From Limnohabitans sp. (lineage in GTDB: Bacteria > Pseudomonadota > Gammaproteobacteria > Burkholderiales > Burkholderiaceae_C), in assembly GCA_023260735.1 (NCBI GenBank), contig JALQUL010000111.1, positions 1-8,563 on the forward strand: DNA of 8,563 nucleotides. The letters run 5' to 3'. A program made the position numbers and the translations under genes. The stretch's first letter is position 1; each line of letters begins with the position of its first letter. The notes below the pieces were generated by a model. The model searched no databases and was not told where the DNA came from. It saw nothing but the letters and a program-made list of their open reading frames with translations. This document shows positions 1 to 6,047 of the stretch, in pieces.

Positions 1-644
1 GTTTTTTCTATGGTAAGTTGAACCGTAACGCCTGGCATTAACACTGCTTTAGAGCGCAATAAATGGGTGAGTTCTGGAATGGGTAAATGGGCAGACTCAA
101 AATAACTTGCATCTGGCCAAACTCTTACTAGGGTACCAGTCTTACGCTCGGGATCGGGGCTATTGGTAATTACCAAGGGCTCGATTACATCGCCACCTGA
201 AAAGGTAAGCTTAGCCTGTTTACCTTCCCGAGTGGATTGCACCTCTAGGCGCTTGGACAATGCATTAGTCACACTAACACCTACACCATGTAAACCACCA
301 GAAAAACTGTAGGCTCCGCCAGATCCTTTATCGAACTTACCGCCGGCATGTAACCTTGTAAAAACCAACTCTACAACCGGAGCTTTTTCTTCGGGATGCA
401 TACCAAAAGGAATACCACGGCCATCGTCTTCTACGCTAATAGAGCCGTCAAGGTGCAAACCAACTTTAATTTTTTTGCCATAACCTGCCAATGCTTCATC
501 GGCGGCGTTATCGATGACCTCTTGCACAATATGTAAGGGGTTGTCGGTGCGAGTGTACATACCTGGGCGCTGTTTAACAGGTTCGAGACCCTTGAGCACC
601 CTAATAGAGTTTTCTGAATAAGCAGGAGTAGTTTTTGTAGCCAT
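1..644 (-). CDS. parE: DNA topoisomerase IV subunit B (ParE), N-terminal part, cut by window edge
   Basis: This is the ATPase subunit of topoisomerase IV, the type IIA enzyme that decatenates daughter chromosomes together with ParC. Only the first 214 codons are present, covering the GHKL ATPase domain and the start of the transducer; the C-terminal Toprim part lies off the left edge. Visible motifs are GLEPVKQRPGMY (19-30), the N-box EVIDNAADEAL (42-52, Mg-binding Asn46), DDGRGIP (73-79) and the ATP-lid glycines GGLHGVG (116-122). YTRTDNPLH at the adenine-side loop is ParE-like; GyrB usually reads YIGDT here. The ATG at 644 gives the family's normal N-terminus. I see no clear Shine-Dalgarno sequence before it. 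It is transcribed away from all other genes in the window, and its promoter should lie in the AT-rich stretch to the right. Confidence 0.96.
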   Translation of the reverse strand, partial: MATKTTPAYSENSIRVLKGLEPVKQRPGMYTRTDNPLHIVQEVIDNAADEALAGYGKKIKVGLHLDGSISVEDDGRGIPFGMHPEEKAPVVELVFTRLHAGGKFDKGSGGAYSFSGGLHGVGVSVTNALSKRLEVQSTREGKQAKLTFSGGDVIEPLVITNSPDPERKTGTLVRVWPDASYFESAHLPIPELTHLLRSKAVLMPGVTVQLTIEK

Positions 645-674
645 AACGATAAGTTTAACAGTATTCTTTTTAGA

Positions 675-696
675 AAACTGTATAAAAAAACAGTTT
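675..696. repeat. Inverted repeat AAACTGT/ACAGTTT upstream of parE
   Basis: Two perfect 7-base arms flank an 8-base A-rich loop, 31 bases upstream of the parE start. Related half-sites lie on both sides (AACAG at 657-661 and AACTG at 697-701). This could be an operator for a dimeric regulator, a weak hairpin in the parE leader, or chance in AT-rich DNA. No known regulator site is recognised. Confidence 0.35.
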
Positions 697-831
697 AACT
701 GGTAAAAAATGAGTAGTTTTCACTCAAATATACCAAAAAGATGAAAGGGCTTGCAGTAAAACTCAATACTTATAGGCATGGCAGGAACAGTAATGAACTA
801 TTAGGCTGACTTTGTTTACCCGTCACATTGA

Positions 832-1032
832 CTATGGGTGAAAGCCGAAACTAAATAGCACTTGAAAGCCTACGCCATAAAAGCGTTTATGTGTTTGGCT
901 GCCGATTCCTTCAAATGGTGTGTAATAGATAGGGATGGGCTGATCGAAACCCATTAAACAATCAAAATACTTAATTTGATTTAAATTGATTGCTTCGATG
1001 GATGCAAATAATACTTGAAATCTGACTGGAAT
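832..1032 (-). pseudogene. Possible 3' remnant of a degraded gene (beta-barrel-like C-terminus)
   Basis: On the minus strand a 66-codon frame is open from after a TAA (1033-1035) to a TAG (832-834). Its composition looks like real protein: FDCLMGFDQPIPIYYTPFEG, then KRFYGVGFQVLFSFGFHP at the end. The ending alternates aromatic/aliphatic with small residues, as in the closing strands of outer-membrane beta barrels. Upstream in the same frame the reading continues with further protein-like pieces (NTTPSIDLS, MADWIVHASLK) separated by stops, which is the pattern expected of a decaying gene. The first in-frame ATG (952-954) would give only 40 aa and has no Shine-Dalgarno sequence. I do not recognise the family. 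Chance is a real alternative, because AT-rich DNA easily yields hydrophobic frames. Confidence 0.35.
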
Positions 1033-1134
1033 TTATGATAAATCAATACTAGGTGTTGTATTTCATAACTTCCCTAATCACTTTAGTGACGCATGGACAA
1101 TCCAATCAGCCATTTTTTTAGGTATAGTTAGGTC

Positions 1135-2349
1135 ATGAATTCTAAACAAAAAACCCTCTCTCCCAACCAAATTTTATTTTTTGGAGCCTTAGTAGTTACT
1201 CTATCAATGGGAATACGCCATGGCTTTGGACTTTGGCTTCAACCTATTACACAGGCACAAGAATGGTCTCGTGAAACCTTTTCATTTGCGATTGCTATTC
1301 AAAACTTAGTTTGGGGTTTTGCTGGCGTTTTTGCAGGCATGCTAGCTGATCGATTTGGCGCTTTTAAAGTTTTGATTGGTGGCGGTATTTTGTATGCTCT
1401 AGGACTGTGGGGCATGGCACACTCCTCTAGCACCCTTACTTTTACACTCTCCACCGGCGTATTAATTGGACTTGCTCAAGCTGGAAGCACTTATGCAGTG
1501 GTTTATGGTGTCATTGGACGTAATATTTCAGCTGAAAAACGCTCTATGGCAATGGGAATTGCTGCTGCAGCGGGTTCTTTCGGGCAATTCTTAATGTTGC
1601 CCATAGAAGGTCTGTTAATAAGTCAACTAGGTTGGCAAGATGCGCTTAGTTTTTTATCTATGTTGGCACTTTTAATTGTTCCACTAGCCTTTGCTCTTAA
1701 AGAGCCAGGTTTTAGTGGAGGCTCCATTCAGCGTGAGCAAAGCATTATGCAAGCTTTTACTGAAGCCTTAAAACTGCCCAGTTTTCAATTATTAATGGCT
1801 GGGTATTTTGTTTGCGGCTTTCAAGTGGTTTTTATTGGAGTGCATTTGCCTAGCTATTTAAAAGATAAAGGTCTAGATCCACAAGTTGCTTCTTATGCCT
1901 TGGCTTTAGTTGCCTTATTTAATGTTTTTGGTACCTATATGGCCGGTAAACTGGGCCAAACCATGCTAAAAAAACATATTTTGGCAGGTATTTATTTTGC
2001 CCGTTCAGTGGTTATTGCAATTTTCTTAATTGCACCTTTAAGCCCATTGAGTGTGTATATTTTTGCAGCATTCATGGGGTTTTTATGGCTCTCAACCGTG
2101 CCCCCCACCAATGCGATTGTGGCTCAAGTATTTGGTTTAAGTCATTTTTCTATGCTCAGCGGTTTTGTATTTTTTAGTCACCAAATTGGCTCTTTTATGG
2201 GCGTTTGGTTAGGTGGGTTTTTATTCGATAAAACCGGTAATTACGATAGCGTTTGGGGTATTTCTATTATGCTGGGTATATTGGCTTGTTTAGCTAATTT
2301 ACCGATCAAAGAAAAAGCCTTAATTAGAAACAATCAACCAGCAGCATAA
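1135..2349 (+). CDS. MFS transporter, monocarboxylate-transporter-like
   Basis: This is a 404-residue inner-membrane secondary transporter of the major facilitator superfamily, the usual size for 12 transmembrane helices. TM1 (about 13-35) ends in MGIRHGFGLWLQPI, typical of the bacterial MCT-like group. The loop 2-3 signature GMLADRFGAFK is at 68-78 with Asp72. A central polar stretch near 190-210 separates the two six-helix bundles, and the C-terminal half ends with a GGFLFDKTGNYDSVW-type segment, also family-typical. The substrate cannot be read from sequence; relatives carry organic acids. The Shine-Dalgarno sequence is poor (AGG at 1130-1132 is too close to the ATG). It stands alone, divergent from parE and separated by 287 bases from the next operon. 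No convincing terminator follows it. Confidence 0.92.
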   Translation: MNSKQKTLSPNQILFFGALVVTLSMGIRHGFGLWLQPITQAQEWSRETFSFAIAIQNLVWGFAGVFAGMLADRFGAFKVLIGGGILYALGLWGMAHSSSTLTFTLSTGVLIGLAQAGSTYAVVYGVIGRNISAEKRSMAMGIAAAAGSFGQFLMLPIEGLLISQLGWQDALSFLSMLALLIVPLAFALKEPGFSGGSIQREQSIMQAFTEALKLPSFQLLMAGYFVCGFQVVFIGVHLPSYLKDKGLDPQVASYALALVALFNVFGTYMAGKLGQTMLKKHILAGIYFARSVVIAIFLIAPLSPLSVYIFAAFMGFLWLSTVPPTNAIVAQVFGLSHFSMLSGFVFFSHQIGSFMGVWLGGFLFDKTGNYDSVWGISIMLGILACLANLPIKEKALIRNNQPAA

Positions 2350-2396
2350 GCGAGCAACTGGCTAATCAACTCTTGCGCTTTGAATCCTCACAAAAG

Positions 2397-2513
2397 CTAA
2401 AATGATGGCCAGTTCAAAATTTGCTTTAAAATAGAATTGAAATTTGTATAAAGTTCTGCATAATCGAAGTCTAAATCGCTTTCGTCAGCAGATTTTAAAT
2501 AGAATTTTTTGGC
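2397..2513 (-). pseudogene. Possible short gene remnant on the minus strand
   Basis: A 38-codon frame between TGA (2514-2516) and TAG (2397-2399) reads like protein, with KSADESDLDFDYAELYTNF in the middle and ILNWPSF at the end. No start codon fits. A one-base change in the A6/T6 run at 2505-2510 would join it to a few codons reading LLIEP before another stop, which hints at frameshift decay. The family is not recognised. The stretch is short enough to be chance. Confidence 0.2.
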
Positions 2514-2574
2514 TCAATTAATAGCTATTCATGTATATAAATGAGTCGATTGGGTTAACTGCAATTAATATGAA

Positions 2575-2602
2575 TTGACATTATTAATTTTACTCAAAAA
2601 AT
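2575..2602 (+). promoter_or_regulatory. Candidate sigma70 promoter of the dapA operon
   Basis: A perfect -35 TTGACA (2575-2580) is followed after 16 bases by AAAAAT (2597-2602), which matches the -10 consensus at 4 of 6 positions. It lies about 35 bases before the first gene of the operon and is the best plus-strand promoter in the spacer. The -10 is weak. Confidence 0.4.
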
Positions 2603-2636
2603 AGCCTCAACACTCTTTGTTTATTTTTTATCGTTT

Positions 2637-2795
2637 ATGTCTATCCAATCGCCACATTTTCAGTTAAAACGCAGGCTTTTAATGACGTGTGGCATATGGT
2701 TGTTATCAATTATTGTCTTAGGCATGGTGTTTTTACTCTACACCCAGCCAAGTATGTTAATTTTGTTAGCTGATAATATTTGGGCCTGTGGCTAA
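2637..2795 (+). CDS. Small single-span membrane protein, 52 aa
   Basis: A short frame from ATG to TAA encodes 52 residues. The N-terminus is basic (KRR at 11-13) and is followed by a hydrophobic span (about 14-36: LLMTCGIWLLSIIVLGMVFL), then YTQPSMLILLADNIWACG. A basic N-terminus before one helix predicts an inner-membrane protein with its N-terminus inside. It ends 3 bases before the methyltransferase ATG, so the two are probably translationally coupled. From memory, similar small proteins ending in a LADxxWAC-like tail occur at this place in related Burkholderiales, but this was not checked by search. No Shine-Dalgarno sequence is visible (the leader is T-rich). The function is unknown; the two cysteines (18 and 51) are notable. 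Its position, membrane pattern and tight spacing argue that it is real. Confidence 0.65.
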   Translation: MSIQSPHFQLKRRLLMTCGIWLLSIIVLGMVFLLYTQPSMLILLADNIWACG

Positions 2796-2798
2796 ATC

Positions 2799-3395
2799 AT
2801 GACTCTTTCAATTAGCTCCTACAATCACCTTTCTCTATCACAACCTTCCCAATGGTTAAAGAAATGGTCGCACTTGTTAAAAGCCAAGGACTCAGTTTTA
2901 GATATTGCATGTGGTAATGGTCGTCATATGCATTTTTTAGCTCAATTGGGTTGCGAAGTAATAGGTGTTGACAAAGACCCAGCTGCACTTGAAAGTGCAT
3001 CTCATTATGGTGCTGTTTTACAAGCCGACCTTGAAAACGAAGCCTGGCCCAGTGCAATTGATAAAAAATTCCAAGCAGTGATTGTTTTCAATTATCTACA
3101 TAGGCCCCTTTTTCCCAAAATTCAAGAATGTATTGCGCAAGGGGGCTGGTTAATTTATGAAACTTTTGCCGCAGGAAATGAAGAGTTTGGCAGGCCTCGA
3201 CGTCCCGAATTTTTGCTTCAACCGAATGAATTATTAACCCAATTTAGCCAATTAACCCCCATTGCCTATGAAGCGGGATACCTCAAACAACCCGATAGAA
3301 TCGTACAACGGGCTGTATTTACTAGAAGTTACCCACCAGACACAAAAAGTGCATCTACAATGCCTTTACTTTCGTTAGAATCACTCTCTTATTGA
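2799..3395 (+). CDS. Class I SAM-dependent methyltransferase
   Basis: This is a 198-residue cytosolic methyltransferase of the Rossmann-fold class I type. Motif I is VLDIACGNGRH (33-43) and the acidic residue at the end of strand 2, which binds the SAM ribose, is Asp58 in VIGVDKDP. The segment VIVFNYLHRPLF (about 94-105) sits at the motif IV position, and WLIYETFAAGNEEFGRPRRP corresponds to the post-motif strand and loop seen in the betaproteobacterial family next to dapA. The substrate is unknown. The ATG lies 3 bases after the upstream small gene. The TGA stop overlaps the possible TTG start of dapA, so this is one transcription unit. Being short, it is essentially the catalytic fold alone, with a Ser/Thr-rich tail of about 20 residues. 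Confidence 0.88.
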   Translation: MTLSISSYNHLSLSQPSQWLKKWSHLLKAKDSVLDIACGNGRHMHFLAQLGCEVIGVDKDPAALESASHYGAVLQADLENEAWPSAIDKKFQAVIVFNYLHRPLFPKIQECIAQGGWLIYETFAAGNEEFGRPRRPEFLLQPNELLTQFSQLTPIAYEAGYLKQPDRIVQRAVFTRSYPPDTKSASTMPLLSLESLSY

Positions 3396-3406
3396 ATCAA
3401 AATATT

Positions 3407-4291
3407 ATGAAACCTATTACTGGCAGTATTGTTGCGCTTATTACCCCTATGCTTGATGATGGCGGTATTGACTATCCCGCATTAAGAAAACTAATTGACT
3501 GGCATATTGAACAAGGAACCGACTGCATTGGTGTAGTGGGAACCACCGGTGAGTCACCCACCGTTACCGTGCCTGAACAAAGAGAAATAATTAGAGTTTC
3601 GGTTGAGCAAGCCAAAGGCCGAGTGCCTATTATGGCGGGCTGCGGCGCTAACTCTACAGCAGAAGCAATAGCTTTAGCTCGTTACGCCAAAGAAGTAGGA
3701 GCCGATTGCCAACTGCAAGTCGTTCCTTATTACAACAAGCCTACCCAAGAAGGTATTTATCAACATTTCAAAGCCATTGCCGAAGCAGTTGATTTACCAA
3801 TGTGTTTGTACAATGTACCCGGTCGTGCGGTTGCAGATATGCAATTAGAAACAGTGAAGCGTTTGGGTCAAATCCCCGGCATTTTTGGTATTAAAGAAGC
3901 CACTGGTAATATTGAAAGAGCGCAATGGCTGATCAAAGAAATGCCCGCCGATTTTGCTATTTATTCTGGCGATGATCCCACTGCGGTGGCTTTAATTTTA
4001 TGTGGTGGCAAAGGAAATGTTAGTGTTACTGCTAATATTGCACCTAAACTTATGCATGACTTATGTGCGGCTGCTTTGGCTAAAGATGTTGAAAAAGCCA
4101 TGGCGATTCAATTTCAATTATTAGCTGTACATAAAAATTTATTCACTGAAGCCAACCCTATCCCAGTCAAATGGGCTGCACAACAAATGGGTTTGTCAGG
4201 TGGTCATTTACGCTTACCCTTAACTTCTTTTTCACCAGAGTATCATGATGGACTTACCAATGCCATGAAAGCTGCTGGTTTATTGAAATAA
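3407..4291 (+). CDS. dapA: 4-hydroxy-tetrahydrodipicolinate synthase
   Basis: This enzyme condenses pyruvate with L-aspartate-4-semialdehyde, the committed step to meso-diaminopimelate and lysine, in the cytosol as a TIM-barrel oligomer. All key residues are visible, numbered from this start: Thr46-Thr47 in GTTGES, Tyr109 in VVPYYN, Tyr135 in LYNVPGR, Arg140, and Schiff-base Lys163 in GIKEATGN. The ATG at 3407 gives 294 residues beginning MKPITGSIVALITP, the same length as the family. An in-frame TTG at 3392 would add five residues and overlap the methyltransferase stop (TTGA). I prefer the ATG, although neither has a clear Shine-Dalgarno sequence, so reinitiation after the upstream stop is likely. 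bamC follows 46 bases downstream. Confidence 0.97.
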   Translation: MKPITGSIVALITPMLDDGGIDYPALRKLIDWHIEQGTDCIGVVGTTGESPTVTVPEQREIIRVSVEQAKGRVPIMAGCGANSTAEAIALARYAKEVGADCQLQVVPYYNKPTQEGIYQHFKAIAEAVDLPMCLYNVPGRAVADMQLETVKRLGQIPGIFGIKEATGNIERAQWLIKEMPADFAIYSGDDPTAVALILCGGKGNVSVTANIAPKLMHDLCAAALAKDVEKAMAIQFQLLAVHKNLFTEANPIPVKWAAQQMGLSGGHLRLPLTSFSPEYHDGLTNAMKAAGLLK

Positions 4292-4337
4292 GCTATTGTT
4301 AAACTATGTTTAATTGTGTCATTATGAAAGAACTATC

Positions 4338-5459
4338 GTGATTAGTCTCTATCCTCCCCTGTTTCTCCGTATATTTACACTGTTATTCAGTTTTACTCTT
4401 GTATCTTGTTCTGTACTTGAGGAAGATGTGATTGATTACAAAACTTCGGGTACTGGCAATAAGCTTGAAGTTCCACCCGATTTAACACAACTATCAAGAG
4501 ATCAACGTTACCAAATTAAAGCCAATAGTACGACTGCAAGTGCGGCTAATAATGTCAATACTACTACTTCAACTACTACAGCAGCATTGACATTAGGTGA
4601 TGTCAGAGTTGAACGTGCAGGCAACCAGCGTTGGTTAGTAGTCAAACGTAGCCCAGAAGCTTTGTGGCCAGATGTCCGCGACTTTTGGCTTGATAATGGC
4701 TTTTTATTAACTTTAGACGAGCAACCACTGGGTATTATGGAGACCGATTGGGCCGAAAATAGAGCTAAATTACCGCAAGACTTTATTCGTAACTCAATTG
4801 GTAAAGTGTTTGATCAACTCTACTCTACCGGTGAGCGCGATAAATTTCGTACTCGTATTGAACGACTGCCTAATGGTGAAACCGAAATCTATGTTAGCCA
4901 CAAAGGTCTGATTGAAAAATTAACAGGAACACGCGCTCCCGGTGAAGTATCTTCCACTCTTTGGGCAACCCGCGATTCCGACCCTGAATTAGAGGCTGAG
5001 TTCTTACGCCGTATGTTGGTTAAATTAGGCGTTAGTAAAGAACAAAGCAAAAAAGTAGTAGCTAACACCGAGTCAAACGGTCAGAAAGTAACGCTAAGTA
5101 ATTCTGGTGGATCGCTTAGTTTGTCCATTCCTGAAGGTTTTGATATTGCTTGGCGTAGAGTCGGTCTTGCACTGGATAGAACCGGTTTTACGGTTGAAGA
5201 TAGAAACCGTAGTACAGGAACTTATTTTGTTCGATATAGTCCCATTAAAGCTAATGATGGTAAAGAGCCTGGCTTCTTTGGAAAAATATTGGACCTAGGT
5301 AGCTCCGAGAAAAAATCTGAGCCTGTAACCAAATATAGTATTCTTGTAGAAAGTGCAGGCAACCTTAGTAGCGTTAAAGTAAGGGGATCCAATAACGAAA
5401 TGGTAGCTTCAGCTGATGAACAAAAAATCCTTAATTTGTTGGCTCAAGACTTAAAGTAA
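4338..5459 (+). CDS. bamC: Outer membrane protein assembly factor BamC (lipoprotein)
   Basis: BamC (NlpB family) is a lipoprotein of the BAM complex, which inserts beta-barrel proteins into the outer membrane and in which it binds BamD. The signal peptide is LFLRIFTLLFSFTLVSC, with lipobox LVSC and lipidated Cys24; Ser at +2 favours outer-membrane sorting. The extended N-terminal segment contains the signature DYKTSG...LEVPPDLTQL (33-52), the part that binds BamD in the family. A Thr/Ser/Ala-rich linker follows, then two helix-grip domains, roughly 95-215 and 255-373. I chose the GTG at 4338 (373 aa), preceded by GAAAGAA, over a TTG at 4314 that would place eight extra residues (MCHYERTI) before the signal peptide. 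It follows dapA, as in many proteobacteria, and a strong terminator lies 48 bases beyond its stop. Confidence 0.92.
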   Translation: MISLYPPLFLRIFTLLFSFTLVSCSVLEEDVIDYKTSGTGNKLEVPPDLTQLSRDQRYQIKANSTTASAANNVNTTTSTTTAALTLGDVRVERAGNQRWLVVKRSPEALWPDVRDFWLDNGFLLTLDEQPLGIMETDWAENRAKLPQDFIRNSIGKVFDQLYSTGERDKFRTRIERLPNGETEIYVSHKGLIEKLTGTRAPGEVSSTLWATRDSDPELEAEFLRRMLVKLGVSKEQSKKVVANTESNGQKVTLSNSGGSLSLSIPEGFDIAWRRVGLALDRTGFTVEDRNRSTGTYFVRYSPIKANDGKEPGFFGKILDLGSSEKKSEPVTKYSILVESAGNLSSVKVRGSNNEMVASADEQKILNLLAQDLK

Positions 5460-5506
5460 AAATGAATATTCGAAAGCTTAGCAATCACTAAACTTTCGGA
5501 TTGAAC

Positions 5507-5546
5507 AATAAAAACCCCACTTTGTTATCAAGGTGGGGTTTTTATT
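5507..5546 (+). terminator. Strong, probably bidirectional Rho-independent terminator after bamC
   Basis: The arms at 5507-5524 and 5529-5546 pair over 18 base pairs (one G-U) with the tetraloop TTAT. The core is CCCCAC/GTGGGG, flanked by AATAAAAA on the left and TTTTTATT on the right. It therefore gives a U-run in either direction and can close both the dapA-bamC operon and transcripts arriving from the right. Confidence 0.9.
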
Positions 5547-5768
5547 GCTCATTTTTCATCACTAATACTATGTGTTGGTATCCAATACGCAATAAGTAAC
5601 TTGAAAACAAAACCTATAAACCAATTAATGGAAATAGAGTTTTTAGCCAAATTAAAATTCGATAAGCTTTGCTATGAGTACCAAAGACAAAAAGATAAGG
5701 TATCCAAAACTGTACCCGAAATATCAGTAAAAGTTCTGTCAACGGTTCTTTAATAAAGTGAAGATAAA

Positions 5769-5795
5769 AAAAAACCAGCTAAAAGCTGGTTTTTT
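5769..5795 (-). terminator. Rho-independent terminator of the small lipoprotein gene
   Basis: On the minus strand the stem ACCAGCT/AGCTGGT (5784-5790 with 5774-5780) has a 3-base loop and is followed by nine T. The A-run on the other side extends the stem by five pairs and could make it bidirectional. It lies about 40 bases after the lipoprotein stop. Confidence 0.85.
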
Positions 5796-5799
5796 GCAA

Positions 5800-5817
5800 A
5801 ACTGCCTAGAGGCAGTT
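5800..5817 (-). repeat. Hairpin just after the lipoprotein gene
   Basis: AACTGCC (5800-5806) and GGCAGTT (5811-5817) form a perfect 7-base-pair stem with a 4-base loop, 14 bases after the stop codon and directly before the terminator hairpin. Only a short TTTTG follows, so on its own it is a weak terminator. It may instead protect the mRNA 3' end. Confidence 0.6.
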
Positions 5818-5831
5818 ACCGCAAGCTCTAA

Positions 5832-6023
5832 TTAGTTAGAAGCAGCAGAAGCAGCAGCAGAAGCTACGTCAGCCATTGCTGATGCAGCGTCAGAAGCAGC
5901 TTCAGAAGCTACAGCCACGGCTTCAGAAGCTACAGATGCTGCGTCTGCAGCAACTTCAGTTTTCTTGCCACAAGCAACTAAGGCAGCAGCGATAACAGCG
6001 GCTAAAGCGATTTTTTTGATCAT
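5832..6023 (-). CDS. Small Ala/Ser-rich lipoprotein, 63 aa
   Basis: A lipoprotein signal peptide (MIKKIALAAVIAAALVAC, lipobox LVAC, lipidated Cys18) precedes a mature part of only 46 residues: CGKKTEV and then an almost pure Ala/Ser/Val/Glu/Asp stretch. Gly at +2 suggests the outer membrane. The mature part repeats with a 7-residue period (VASEAV, AVASEA, then weaker copies), matched in the DNA by a 16-base direct repeat 21 bases apart, so an alanine-zipper helix similar in style to Lpp/OprI is possible. There is no C-terminal Lys for peptidoglycan attachment. The ATG at 6023 has a good Shine-Dalgarno sequence (AGGA, 8 bases upstream); the frame stays open for 21 more codons but these are not part of the signal peptide. 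It is monocistronic, with its own promoter and terminator. I do not recognise a named family and the function is unknown. Confidence 0.85.
   Translation of the reverse strand: MIKKIALAAVIAAALVACGKKTEVAADAASVASEAVAVASEAASDAASAMADVASAAASAASN
5899..5935. repeat. 16-base direct repeat with 21-base period inside the lipoprotein gene
   Basis: GCTTCAGAAGCTACAG occurs exactly at 5899-5914 and 5920-5935. The 21-base period equals seven codons and encodes the repeated VASEA unit, so the repeat reflects heptad duplication in the protein. Each copy contains the palindrome GCTTCAGAAGC with a central A. Confidence 0.85.
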
Positions 6024-6047
6024 GATGAATATCCTAAAAAATAAACA

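Larger units (their letters stand above)
645..1134. other. Intergenic region between parE and the MFS gene
   Basis: These 490 bases separate two divergent genes, so both promoters should lie here. I see no intact gene. The left part (about 655-702) is rich in AACTG/CAGTT half-sites, including the inverted repeat AAACTGT (675-681) / ACAGTTT (690-696). A minus-strand TATATT near 731 is a possible -10 box for parE, but without a good -35. The middle holds a reverse-strand open stretch (832-1032) described separately. On the plus strand TTGAAA (1015-1020) followed after 18 bases by TAAATC is a weak promoter candidate for the MFS gene. Confidence 0.6.
2350..2636. other. Intergenic region between the MFS gene and the dapA operon
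   Basis: These 287 AT-rich bases hold no intact gene. The pair AACTGGC (2356-2362) / GCCAGTT (2408-2414) is a perfect 7-base inverted repeat, but its 45-base loop and lack of a T-run make it a poor terminator. A reverse-strand open stretch (2397-2513) and a promoter candidate (2575-2602) are listed separately. Confidence 0.6.
5460..5831. other. Intergenic region between convergent bamC and the small lipoprotein gene
   Basis: These 372 bases hold the bamC terminator (5507-5546) at one end and the two hairpins of the lipoprotein gene (5769-5817) at the other. Between them (5547-5768) I find no convincing gene. Both strands contain open stretches of 40-80 codons, but none has a usable start with a Shine-Dalgarno sequence and all run into a terminator or an early stop. 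Confidence 0.6.

Noticed and set aside
2356..2414. AACTGGC/GCCAGTT inverted repeat after the MFS gene as a terminator
   Set aside because: The 45-base loop and absence of a following T-run do not fit an intrinsic terminator.
2812..3057. 81-codon minus-strand frame opposite the methyltransferase gene
   Set aside because: It lies wholly inside a gene with clear SAM-binding motifs on the other strand, and its own translation has no recognisable domain or ribosome site.
5107..5298. 63-codon frame inside bamC in another phase
   Set aside because: It overlaps the C-terminal helix-grip domain of BamC, and the frame has no ribosome site or protein-like pattern.
5505..5753. Plus-strand open frame of about 83 codons after bamC, with an ATG at 5628 giving 41 aa
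   Set aside because: It runs through the bamC terminator, the ATG has no Shine-Dalgarno sequence, and the Lys/Glu-rich composition is what an A-rich strand gives by chance.
5542..5778. Minus-strand open frame (54 codons, then a TAG, then 23 more) with hydrophobic translation between the two terminators
   Set aside because: It begins inside the lipoprotein terminator, has no ATG start, and T-rich DNA favours Phe/Leu/Ile frames. The other strand is equally open, so neither is convincing.
5840..5945. Short repeated units (GCAGCAGAAGC, GCTTCAGAAGC) considered as a CRISPR or satellite array
   Set aside because: They follow the codon phase of the lipoprotein gene and encode its Ala/Ser heptads, with no spacer structure.
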